A DNA stretch of 64,000 nt from Drosophila persimilis (taxonomy: Eukaryota > Arthropoda > Insecta > Diptera > Drosophilidae), in NCBI RefSeq assembly GCF_003286085.1, contig NW_020825288.1, positions 7,936,001-8,000,000 of the forward strand, in the 5' to 3' direction. The notes beneath the pieces were generated by a model that searched no databases, was not told the DNA's origin, and saw only the letters and a list, made by a program, of their open reading frames with translations. Made by a program: the position numbers and the translations under genes. Positions 12,337 through 24,800 of the stretch are shown in pieces. Position 1 is the first letter of the stretch. Each line of letters starts with the position of its first letter.

Positions 12337-12514
12337 CCAAAAATCCTTGATACTTCGTTAAGGACTCCAAAAACCCTAACTATACATACTTAGTTTTCTA
12401 TGCCTTTTGTGCGCCGATCTGAGCGTGCGATGGCTTCCTGTTATACAAAAAACGCCCCTGATCTGATGGATCAAGGACATTTTTCCCAATCAAAAATATT
12501 TACTTTTCTGTGCT

Positions 12515-12825
12515 ATTTGTGAACCAGGTCGAAGGATGAAGATGGCTTGTTAGGTTCGGATCTTGTAATGAGTACGCTTCTGTCCTGCTGGGATACGGTT
12601 CTGTCTGGCTGGGATAGGACCTGGTCTGTCTCGAGTAAGCCTCGGTAATGCTTGGATAGGACTCTGTTTGGCGCGGGTAAATCGGATATGACTCCTTTTG
12701 TGGCAAAGCGTAGGAAACATACATAAGTCCGGTGTGAAGAAAGATATATTTTAAAATATATCCACACGTCGACTTAGCGATACAGCAGCGGCATCATGGC
12801 TATGACCCACAGCAGGACAACTATC
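12515..12825 (-). repeat. Right arm of the large inverted repeat
   Basis: Reverse-complement partner of 11087-11415. Read on the minus strand it stays open over the matching part: RQTESYPSITEAYSRQ, then TRSYPSQTEPYPSRTEAY, ending in LQDPNLTSHLHPSTW. The frame is intact here but broken in the other arm. A second conserved frame on the plus strand at about 12780-12830 (QQRHHGYDPQQD) corresponds to QQWHHGFGPRQD on the minus strand of the left arm. No family is recognised. Confidence 0.8.
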
Positions 12826-12839
12826 CAGGAGCAAATCCC

Positions 12840-13212
12840 TTGAACCTCCCGAGAGGACAAGGAGCTACAGCGGAATCCCCCGCGGAGGAGGTGCCGACGG
12901 CGGACGGGAAGGGCGAAGAAAGCAGCGTGGGATCTATATTTATTCTGTACATAAAAAAAATAATTATTGTGATATAGATATCACCTGTTTGGCGCGTAAA
13001 TTCTTCAGGCTCATCTTTTAGATGGGTTTTTAAATGGCTTAAAGTAACCTTATATTTGGTATGTTAAAAATACCAAAAAAAATGTTTTCTTTTTTTGATG
13101 ATATGGCAGCTCAACTCTCCGCAAATGTCCTATTTGTGGCCTAGCGCGTAATTTTACAAAACATAAATAACAATTAAACAAATCTTATATTTTCGATGAT
13201 TGCGGATGCAGA
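12840..13212. other. Noncoding DNA upstream of the zinc-finger gene
   Basis: A short GC-rich piece (12840-12940, possibly an extension of the repeat-island coding-like fragment) is followed by AT-rich DNA and the likely promoter and 5' UTR of the next gene. No TATA box is obvious. Confidence 0.35.
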
Positions 13213-15081
13213 ATGACCAACCATGGAGCTGGAGGGGCAGTGGCCAAGGCAAGTGCATCCCCCTGGCACAAATGGTGTCGCCTGTGCGCCAAGGACCATC
13301 CGCAGAACGCAAACGTCTATGCGCGTAACCAGCAGGATCAGCAGTCCTCCTGGACGAGCATGTTGGCTATGGCCATTGGCAAATACTTCTGGGTGGATGT
13401 AAGAAGTGATTGGGCTCTGCCAATGAATAGATATTTAAACCAAACCTATCGTTGCAGATCAAAGTGGAGGACGAGCTGAGCAACCACTTGTGTGTGGAAT
13501 GCTTTACGCTAATGGAGTGCCTGATTGAGTTCTCGGAGCGGGTGCGACGCGTCCAGAATCTCTTCAATAGATTGCAGAGCCTATCGACGGATAGGTATGT
13601 GGACTTTGAAGAGCTGCGCACGGATTGCGGTCTACTGACCGACGAGTGGAAGCACGTTATGTCGAGAACAGTCGCGCCGCCGCGGCGCTTGCCGGAGAAA
13701 GTAATTGAACTGGAAGTAGAAGAGCATTTCCGAGTGCAGGAGATAATGGAAGAGGAAGAACGAGAAATTCAGGAGGAGCAGGAACAGGAGCAAGAACAGG
13801 AAGTGGAAGAGCAAGAAGACTTTATTGAGGAAGAGGAACATCCAGACTGTATGGAGGAGGATATGGTAGATGACTGCATCGACGAGGCATCCGACATGAT
13901 AGATGAGAGCGAAGGCGAGGAATATAAATTGGATGCATACAAAGAGCCATCAGAGGAGCCACCCGATGATGCGGAAATAGTGAAAATAGAGCGGGAAATG
14001 GGCACAGAATCGGATGTAGAGGATGACCCTAGGCCAGACCACTTGGATGAGAAAGCTACCACACACTCATACAAATGCGACATCTGCCGCAAAACCTACA
14101 AAAAGCCGAATGCCTACAAGAAACACATGCTGGACGTCCATAATGTCATGCCCGACGACTTGCCCAATCTCGAGTGCAAGCAATGCGGGGCCATCTTTCC
14201 GACTGTGGCTCAGCTTCAGACCCACGAGCGCACCCACTTGCCGGCCAAGGAGAAGGCGGACAATTCCTGCCCCCACTGCTCGAAGCTCTTCACCACGTCA
14301 GCAACCCTCAAGCGCCACATCGACGGCATCCATAATGACATCAAGCCCTTCATCTGCGACATCTGTGCCAGAGGCTTCAATTTGCTCGCCGCTCTCAATG
14401 ACCACAAGCTGGTCCACACCGACGAGTGTCCCTTTGAATGCCCCGTCTGTCAGCGACGCTTTAAGAACAAGGCCAGGCTCAGGGTAGAGTAGAGCCATGG
14501 AGTCATCTCCGAGCATCACTAATCTCTGAACCACTTCCAGGTGCATGCCGACACGCACAGTGCCACCATCTACGAGTGCAACATCTGCGGGCTGAAGCTC
14601 AAGACGCGGCGAACCTTCAACAAGCACAAAGTAGTCCACTCCGACAAGAGGCAGCACAAATGTGAGCAGTGCGGTGCCGAATTCAAGCGTACCAAAACAT
14701 TGAAGTCCCATCTCATCCTGCACACCGGCATACGGCCGTACAAGTGCAATTTCTGCGACAAGGACTTCTCCAACGGCTCCAACTGTCGTTCGCATAAGCG
14801 TAAGGCGCATCCCAAAGAGCTGGAAGAGGAGGAGTCCAAGGGAGTGACACGTTCCACCATTTTGCCCGTACTCGAAGAGCTGGCAAAGGCGTAAGTACAA
14901 CGATTAAGACTATAATTACCAATTATCACCTAAAATCTCATTGATTAGCTCGAATCGCATCAAGAGCCCTGCCAAACGCTTTAAAAGGAAGCCGAAAAGT
15001 AATGGAAAAGCAAGTGAATCTCCAGCAAAGGACACGGAAGGTGAGAGCGAGATCCTCTACAAACTGGTAGGGGATCTGTGA
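13213..15081 (+). CDS. ZAD-type C2H2 zinc-finger transcription factor
   Basis: Exons 13213-13398, 13458-14483, 14541-14890, 14949-15081 give 564 residues. The N-terminus is a ZAD domain with zinc ligands C22, C25 (WCRLCA), C74 and C77 (CVECF). A long acidic linker follows (about residues 150-255, runs of Glu). Then come eight C2H2 fingers between about 270 and 505, beginning YKCDICRKTY and ending YKCNFCDKDF; the fifth finger is split by intron 2. The tail is basic (KRFKRKPKS). ZAD proteins are insect-specific, dimerise through the ZAD and bind DNA; many genes of this class are clustered in Drosophila. The position next to Best1 suggests the ortholog of CG6254, but this is only from memory of gene order. 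Stop TGA at 15079; AATAAA at about 15119. Confidence 0.9.
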
Positions 15082-15115
15082 ACCGCATTCAATAGGAAAG
15101 TATTAGAATAGACTT

Positions 15116-15195
15116 TACAATAAACTTTATTTAAAGACAATATGGAAACCAGCCTAACTTCTTTCAATACAAAGCCATGGTATGGTCTCTTGGTT
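15116..15195. terminator. Convergent polyadenylation region (zinc-finger gene and Invadolysin)
   Basis: AATAAA on the plus strand near 15119 serves the zinc-finger gene about 40 bases after its stop. On the minus strand AATAAA (TTTATT on plus) occurs near 15126 and near 15187 and would end a roughly 600-base Invadolysin 3' UTR. The two 3' ends therefore meet or overlap. Confidence 0.45.
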
Positions 15196-15804
15196 TATTC
15201 ACAATTCTCACACTAGTCTATCCCCACTACAGAGTACAGAGTACAGAATACATATTACAATTTGAGGGCAGAGTTCACATACATACATTCGTTAAATGCT
15301 CGATAGGCAGCTGAAACACTTTAAACTTAGACGAGAAACTAATCATCGAGTAAATATGTAGATCACATGAAAATCAAATCAACGAATTTCGAAAAGCGAG
15401 AATTAAACAATTATAATAAATAACAAGGTATTTTTTTGGGCGATGCGAAACAAAATAACAACACAGAGCCGGGTCTGGGACTCCCGAACATCAAATAAAG
15501 TTGCATCGGACTTTGGAATGTTTAGAACTTAGAGCTGCCCGTGAATGTCCTCCTCGTTTGCTGTGATTCGATCTCTCACGGACACACTTAACAAAGATCA
15601 CATGTAGGGATGGACAAAATACATTTACAATTATAAGTATAAGTATAGCTAGATAGGGGAGGCATGGGTATGGGAATTACGTTTACAGAGGGACTTATAG
15701 TTAGACGAATTGAGCTTATGATACAGCTAAAATGTACAAATTTCACTAAATACACGTAGAGCAACGCAATAAAACTGCTTTCAAGTGGATCAGCGACTGT
15801 TGGC

Positions 15805-18800
15805 CTAACTATGCCCCAGCCGCAGAGCCGCCGCCAGCAAGAGTGCAGCACTGATTATGGCCACGGAACGTTGTTGTCTGCTCTCCGCGCCACAGGCAAG
15901 ATTGTCGCGCGGGTATTTGTTGAGTGGATCGGCCTCCTCACCGGGCCGGCACTGTTTCCCCTGGGCGGCAAAGTGGGAGCCGCACAGCTCATGACAGGGC
16001 GGACACATGATCGCACCCTTGTGCAGCCAGCCATTGGCGGCAATGCGGATGGAGAGCTTCTGGCCGGGGAACGAGCACTTGTAGGTGTAGTTGCCCACCA
16101 GGATGTGCAGACGACCGTCGAAACAGGTGTACTTGTAGCAGCCGCTGCCCCAGTGCTGCCATTCGCGGGTCTGATGGCAGGAGCGCTCCTCCCACATGGC
16201 CTCGCTGTGATCAAAGCACTTCGAGCCATGGCCGTAGCTCTCCAAGGCAAAGTTCTTCTCCGGCTCTGCAAGGGAGTTGCTTTAGCAAAGAGCAGAATCA
16301 AATAGAAGTCTTGTAGTTACTCGGATTATTCTCCACGAAGCGGCAGTGGGAACCACGCACTATGATGTTCTTGCTGCGCCAGGTGAACTCCTGTATGTAG
16401 GGACAGTGGTCGGCCAGCGAAACGGAGCCGCCGTAGAAGCCCTCCTCGCCGCTTTTCACATTTTGGAGGCTGTCGAAGTTCTGATAGCTTTTGGGCAGCT
16501 CGTAGTCGTGCCGGATGAGATTGCACAGCGCCACCGAGTTGCGATCGTCGGTGCATTCGGTCTGCAGCGGATCCTGCTTGACCTTCGAGCAGAACGGATG
16601 TATGGAGCGGCCTCTGTGGAGATCAAAACAGGCAGAACAGTAAGTATATGGCTATCCGTGTGGAAGAGCAGACTCTATATCGCACCTGGCATGATTCATT
16701 TGTATCCAATCCTTGCAGCTGCGCATGGCAAAGGAGCAGCCAAGACCCTTGCCCCAGCTGAGGGGAGTGGCCATCGAGTAGTTGGCCCGATACCAGCCGG
16801 AATCCTCCATCAGGGCGAGGGTGATGCGTGAGAAGACCGGCGACTGTGTGTGCGTGCCAGTCATGGCCTCGTTCTCGAGTATGCGCTTCTCCCAGTGAGT
16901 CAGGGCGGTGCCCTCGCCGCCCTGATCCTCTAGCTCAGCCCCCTCGAGTTTGTCGCAGTCGAAGTGGGCACGCGCCTCGGCCACCACGCGAGGCGTCACC
17001 ATCATATCGACCTCCTTATTGACATGGCCACCACGCACAGACCAGTTCTCGCGCACCACCTTGCGTATGGTCTCGTTGCTCCACTGATGGATCTGCAATC
17101 TGAAAGGAGATTTACATGGGTGCTAGTGTGTAGGCTCCTGTTTTCCCCTATATCTTTGCTTACTTTTCGTTCAGGAACGGCTTGCCTGTTTCCGATTTGC
17201 GCGGCGTGCGCGGTCGTCCTTCGTCATCCCTGAAGAAGGCGTACAGACTAACGGAGAAGCCCAGGGCATGCAGGATCTCGTGCTTGACTGTGGATATGAG
17301 CGTCTGCAGCTCCTGCGGCTTGGTGCTGATGCTCTCCGGACAGAGATTGGCGTGCCCGGCTATGGGACGGTCCAGGGCCGCCTCCTGCTGACAGTGGGCC
17401 GCATAGGCCACTGTTAATCCCTTGAAGCAGCGCTGGGTCTGCCGTGCCGAAACATAGAACACAAAGTCCGCATTCTGGATGCCGTCTCCCGGCTGGGTAT
17501 TGCTGTCTATCCGGCAATTCTGGCCAGTGGCATTGCATACGCGACAGACCTGAAACACAATCCATTCGCATATGAGTAAGGGATTCATGGGAAATTGGGG
17601 GGAAGGTGAAAGGGTAAACCCACATCCAAATGCTCGTTGGGCACCTGCACCTCGCCGCACATTGTCGTCGCCTTGCACTGGTCAATGCAGTGGGTGTGGC
17701 CGTTCTTCACGTAGACCTGTGTGCTGTCGCATTTCCTGCCGAACAAAAGCAGAAACAGATGTCAATTCATGGTTATTTTATAATTGGCCAGTGCACTGGC
17801 TTTGTCCCCGAACCTTACCTATTCAATCGTATAATGCCCTTGGTCTCTCGGACCATCAGGGCCTGTTCCCAGAACTGCACGGCCTCCGGCAGCACAGTGT
17901 CCTGAAAGGTCAGAGGGGTGCATTATTAAATGTCAAAACAGATACATATACACCTTTGAGAATCAGCAAATTTCCACCACTTACGTTTATCAAATTAAAC
18001 TTCTCCTCCTCCAGCCTGAAAGGGGGCGACACGGCGTAGGCATGGAAATATAAGAGGATTTCGGGTTGATTAGTTTTCAGTTTTCGGAAAAACAAACGGG
18101 TGGACAACCACCCCTGAGTCCCAGCAGCAACAGCAGCTTGTTTCATAATTGATTGGAGCCCGTTGGGAGGTTAGAATTTGGAAGAACAAGTCCAGCGTAT
18201 AAATGGGGGACAATTTATATATGTATCCCTGACAACGTGTCTTCTATTTGCTGCAATGTTACCAAATAAATTGGGTAATTGGTATTGGTAGATTTCATGG
18301 ATTCTGGCTTTATTTGGGCTAACATTGGGGTCGTTTAAATTGCACGCATCGAGAGACTGCAAAGGAAGCTTCTGAAATTTGCACTCCAGCCTTTGGCCTG
18401 TTCCACTCCGTTGACGTCTTATGAGGGCAGATGTCGCCTTGTGCATCCCTTGTCTCTGGAGGATCGGCTCAGATCTTTATCTATGATCTTCTAGTGGGTT
18501 ACATCGATTGCCCTGGCCTGTACTAGTACGCCTGCCAGGAGCCTAAGGAACCAGGCACCCTTTGGCTAACTATAGCTTCGATGAGCACATCTGTAGGGCC
18601 TGGGAAAGGATCTCTTCTTTTTCCATGTATAATGCTGATATTTTTTGTGTTAATTTTTAAGATAGAAATAAGCTAATCTAGCCAGTTAAGGATTTTTTTG
18701 AATAAATACAAAAATGATCTCTCAATTGAATTCTGACTTTTATTTGTCCCACTCTTATTGCCCCCCGCTAGCTGCCTGATACCTGTGAAACGCACTGTTT

Positions 18801-21800
18801 ACACCTGTTTCAGCCAGTTCATAAGTGCCATATTATTAATAGAGAGATTGATATCGAAGCCAAATCGAGTCAAGTAAGTTTTCCTGCTGACCTTGTCCGC
18901 TCTGCTGTCGCTGGCCAATCGAGGGGACGTTCGATTTTACTGTAAATTGGATGGGATGTGGTGGAACAATTGCTGGGGCTGGGGCTACGGCTAACCTTAG
19001 GAGAGCCGCCACCGCGCCTAGCTGCGTTAATTTGGACAAATTGCGGCTGCTCCGCACTGAAAAACCAATTTGGACTTCAAGTGTTACTCAACTCGACTCG
19101 ACTCGACTCGGCTCGGTAACGGTGCATGGCCAAAGCAACGCACAGATACAGATACAGATACAGATACAGTTAACAGAGTGAGCTGTTTTCTTGGCTACGA
19201 TACGTTTTTGCCTCTTTTTTTTTGTGAGGCCTTAACTTGACATTCGGCCAAGTCAGATTGTAAACTGTTTTGCTGTTTGCTTGGCTGCCTGCCATTAAAG
19301 TGCAATTAAAGGCAATTTCCATACCCTAGCTTAGAGGCGGGTATGATCGTTTTAGCGGAGCCGGGGAAGCCGGGGGAATAATAGGGGGATTTCTGGCGAT
19401 CTTACTGCAGGGCACGTCCTTGCTCCTTTTGCAACTATTCCTCTCCTTAGCCCGAGATATATTCTTCGATGCACATGCGAAGAGTGGAAAAGAGTATGCC
19501 CGAGAAGCGAGGAGGGAGCATTGGTAGACTGGGACCGATGCTCGCGACCGAGAATGCAAAAACAAAATACACATAGTGTGCTTGAAGCGGTTCATCGACT
19601 CGAGACTCGCCGAAAAGGGTTTTGTTGTTGTTGGAATCCTCCCAAATTAAAAAACTACAAAATAAAATTAATAGAAAGATTTATTTCTCGATTGTTTCGT
19701 TTTAAGGTTCTCCAGTTTTCACATATTTTTTTTGTTGTTTGCACCAAAACTAAAATTGTGGTTGCCCTGGCCAATTTTTTCCGAGCCAAATATGAGGTTG
19801 GGTTAAAATAAAATTATTTATAAAGAAAGCAAAAGTTTAACAAAAATTTAACCTGATATAGGTGTCAAGTTTATGTTAATGCATCAATAAGTCATCTATT
19901 TTTTTCCTTTTGCAATTAAGGTTGTTTTGTTGCATTTCGACAACGAAAATGTTTTCGTTTTGGAAACGATTAAATCTTGCGGAATGTGAAAACGGGAGCC
20001 CCAATTTATGGGTATTCAAAAGTTAATCGAAAAACTTTTGTGAATGTGAAAAACGCAGCCTGGCTGTATTCTGTTCTTACACGGTCTTTTTTTTATACGT
20101 TTTTGATTTAACACGGTTAAAAAAACCAAAATTTTAAATTTTGTACACGATTTGATTTCATTTAGCATGATGTACGATGTTTTACACGGTTTTTTCTGGA
20201 ACCAATCAGCTGTGTAAAAACGGAATTAGGTGTATATCCTTCAGGAGCATTGATTGGTTCTATTTTCTATGAGTTCTGTACAGAAATGTATTATTTATCT
20301 ATCTTTTTCAGTGTGTAGCAGATTCCCCCACAAAACGATTGACTTTCAAGGTCCCCGAGCAATAAAAAGAGTATACAAAATTCGTTGCCCTTAAGTCTGG
20401 AGACTGGACTTTTTAGAGCTATGGCTGGTGGCTGGTGTCTGGTGCCTGGTGGCTGGCACTCACCTGTAAACGGAGTCATCATAGACGAGCAGAATGCGCA
20501 GCGGCTGCTCGGCGGTGACGCTGCGCCGGCGCACGCTATGCACGGCTGCGTCGCTGCTGCCGGCGGCGTCGTCATCATCGCTATCAGCCAGTTGGATGCG
20601 CACGCCATGGACGACCTATAAAAGCGAGAGATATAAATAATGAGCTAAAGATGGAGAGAGAGAGAGATTGAAAGGGAAGACTGAGAAAATCACTCAGCGG
20701 TGCTTAAACGAAAGCGAAAACTGCTCAATTTTGTTGCTAGTTTTCTCATATTGTTGTTAACATTTTAAATGACGACATGTCACACAAAGGCCACACAAAA
20801 CCCAAAAACCCAAACCCAAACCCAAAGGCAAAGGCAAAGGCAGTAATTGGTCTGTGCAAATTGCAGGGAAATTAATTTTAAATTGCCCGCCAAAATGTCG
20901 AACGATTGGCACATCGCAGAGCCAAAATGTCAATGATTGGTGTTGCTTGTTTCCCTTATATTGTATTTTTTTTCTCTGCTCATTTATTAGTGGGGTATTG
21001 TTTTGTCTTTTGCCCAACACAAAAATAAAAAATAATAATAATAAATATGCTTTGCGGTCATTGTGCAATGTGTGCCAATTATTAGGAATAAATTAGATGT
21101 CGTCGTCGTTGAATATGCATGGCAGGGGCGATGATAATCTCTTGACAGACAGCGACACTCAACGGCATAAATTCGTGGCAAGTATCTCCGAGATGCACAC
21201 ACACACACACACAGTCAAGACTGAGGCATGCTATAAATATTTTCATTTAAGGTTGCGGCGTCTGGGCCTCCCTCTAATGGCGGGGGCGGTCTTGACTGGT
21301 CGTGAAAGCTATTCAATTTCACGTCAATTACCCTGGGTGGGTCCATTAAAGTGAAAATTATATGGACTGAGGGGCCTAGGGCCGCATCCATCAAGAACAT
21401 ACAGAAAGTAAAAGTAAAAGCCAGACAACAAAGGAACAAAGTAATACAGCTAATTTGCACACAAAATGGATTGACAGACAATTCTGCTGGGGATTTAATT
21501 GATAAAAAGCCATAAACGATGCCGTGGGAAGTGATTTGTGAGGTGTTCCCAAGTGCGGGGCTGCCGAGTGCTGCTAAATGGCACCAAGAGACACCTGCGC
21601 CAGAGCCAGTGCCAGTGCCAGAACCAGCTCCTATTTGTCGCAGAACAACAATGGTAATAGGTAATGGTATGGTAGTAGCTATGGCAAATGGCGATATTTA
21701 TCTAAAAGACTGACAAAAGAGTTTGGCCTTGAAATGAGCTGAACAAACAGGGGCTGATTGCGAGTGCGAAAGGGGGGAGGACTGGAGTGCGAAGGGGGGA

Positions 21801-24800
21801 AGATGGTAGTGCTGAAGGTGGGAATGATTGAAGTGCTGAAGGGAGCACTGATTGAAGCTCCCTCCTTCGCAGGTCGCAGGTGATCTTGGGGTTAGTCATC
21901 ATTATGAGTAAGCTTTCAAGGGCCACTTGTCACGTGCACTCACAATCTGCTATATCATCGCTCAAAAACCCCCGTCTCCAGGCAACCCCCGTCCTCAAAA
22001 GTATCATCTGTCTCTGAGATAAAGATGGGCAAAGCGTAAGCCTTCAAAGAGCCGGCTTCAATCGTGACGATCAAAACTTCACTTGCCCTGCCCCCGTAGC
22101 CCCTCCAATAACTCGACATCTCTGCGGTTGAATGCATTCAATAGGCATTTGAAAAACCACACAAATTACAAATCATCTGCGAAACGTTTGGCAGGTGAAA
22201 GATTATGACGCACAATACCGTTTTGGACAGCCATTAGCGAGAGGTAGAGAGAGAGAGAGACGGCGGTGAATGCAACCCAATGGCATTCCTCGATGGATGC
22301 GAGTGAATGCATTTCATTAATCGATTCGCTTGTACAACAATCATTAAAATCGACAAATGATTTATAAATGCACATTTAATTTCAATTTTAAATAATTAAA
22401 ACTACATCAACAGAACACTAATAAAGTTTTGTATAATCTAATGAAATATTCCAGTACAAATCGAGAGGATGACGAGAGTGGTTTATTTTTCTGCAATATT
22501 CCTGGGAAGCCTAGCCTATTTCCATGTGAGTGTGGCTCTCTTCTGACTCGGAATCTCTAATCTAGTATTCCTTAGGTTGAGGGCTCCTACAAGTTCAATT
22601 CGCTGGCCTGCGAGATTCTTAGCCCCCAGCTGGGCTGGATCAAAGAGTGTGCCATCAAGGCCATCGATCGGAAGCGCAACATGTTGAATATTGTGGCATA
22701 TTTGAACAGAACCATTACAGAAGTAACTAGTGATCAAAAAAGACACCATAAACTGCATACAGTGTGTCTATTTTTTCAGTTACAAATCCATTTCCGATTG
22801 GTGAAACGCGAAAGCGGAGGCTGGCATCCGTTTCTGTACGATATGAAGGTGGATGCTTGCATGTTCTTCAGGAACCGCCGAAAACTGTTTATTCCCAATA
22901 TAATTTACTCAACATTAAAGCAGTTTACGAATGTAAATCACAGCTGTCCGTATTTGGTGAGTCTATCGCTTGGTCTATCATGAACACTTTCGATGGAACT
23001 TTTTTCAAGGCTGGCACTGAACTGACTCTGATGCATTGGACTCCGAATGAAACGATGATACTCGAGAAACTTCCCGTAGAATTTGGCCAATATGGACTAC
23101 AAACAACTTGGTATTCGGGCAATGTGCGTGCTTTGGAAATTAATGGATCAGTTCTATACTATAAGTGATTTGTATTTACTTAATACCATGCTCTTGAGGC
23201 TCAAAGAATGACTGATTCACTCTGGCACCCTTTCGGACACACTTTCTAACTATCGCAGTGTGCACCTACATACTGTACGCTTATTCAATCTCCGATAAGA
23301 CGTAATGGCCAACTGGCTTGCATTCAAAGCAGAAAGATTGGAATATCTAACAAATTTTCTCGGTTTGTGGGCCACATTCGAGCGTGTCCAGCTTTGGAAA
23401 TGCGACTCACGTTTAAGGCAAAAATTATAGCAAATTATCGGCGAACCGAAGCTTACAATACCCTTGCTGATTCATCGGAAAGTTTCGCAAAGCCACAGTC
23501 ATGTGATCTATGAATCAATGTATAGTCTTGGACTTTTCTTAGTTTGATGTTATTTTCGGCTCTGTTTCGGCTCCTAAGACCTGGCATACCCTTGGCCAGG
23601 GTATATGCATAAAAAGTGTATCAAAGCAAATAAAGAAAAGAGAAATGTACCGCTAAAGCCACAGTTGGCTGCGCCTGCGCCTGCGCCTGCTTGATTACCT
23701 CCCGTATTTACTTTTAAAGCCAAACAAATAAGCTGCACAAAAACTGGTAAGCATAAATAGCAAAAAACCCGAAGACACGCACCACGCCTGCCCAGCCCCG
23801 CCCAGTCCGTGCCTTGGGATTATGAAGCTCCAACGCGGTTTGTCCAGTTGCGCATGCTAATTTGGGAGCGGGAATCGATCATCGATCGGCGGTTGAGTAA
23901 TTATTTACGTCTCTGTCTGTCTGTCTGTGTGTCTGTCGGTCGGCCGTGCATGACAGCATTTCTTTGACTCTTTCTCTCTTCCTTTTCGGCTTTTGACGAC
24001 TGTCACCGTCACCTGCGTTCGTTCAATGCTCGGCTCAAGTTCGGCAGATCAATGGAACGGGCCGTTGAAGCTTTCAAGCCAGTGTGTTGTTGTTGCTTTC
24101 CATTGAGCATTTTGTTTGTGCTTTCACTTTCATTGGCACGCCACTCTCAATCTCACTATCTGGTATTCTCGCACTGTTCCGCTCTCCCGACTCTCCGTTT
24201 TCCGTTAATTGTTTGTTGTAATATTGAGCTGCTCTTTTTTTTTTTTGCCGACGGCTACTTTGCATGCTGAACGGCTCTATGGCTGTGCAACTTTGCGATG
24301 CTCTCTTTTGGTGTCTGTCCGTACCGCTCTCCGCCTCATCTGTTTGCTGATTATCATTTTACTCAATTTATTTCTTACCTCACAGCTTGACCGCATTGGA
24401 AGTGTACGGCGGGGGACGCGACTGGGGCCTGACACTGTGTTACTTAATCGAAATCATTAAATGCATTCACTGGCGACCTCCCCCCAAGCACTATCTGATC
24501 ACGCGGATTAAAGCCCATTAGCACTGTTCGTCTATCTCATTCAATTTACGCAGCTTACTGTTATTAATCGGTTCCGTTCTGGCGTGGTCTGCCTTTCCAT
24601 CAAAACAAGTGGAATAGTTGCCTTTTCAGGCACGTAGCCGCAGAGCCCCGTGAGAGCGTTCCGTTCAAATTGAAATTCCAGCAATTGGCACGCCGAGAAT
24701 GGAGCGGGAAAAAGGGGGGTTTCAAAGGCCTGCTACCAGATGCCCATTGCGGGGCTTACGTTGGCTTGTGCAAGGGATCCCATACCATACCAATGACCTC

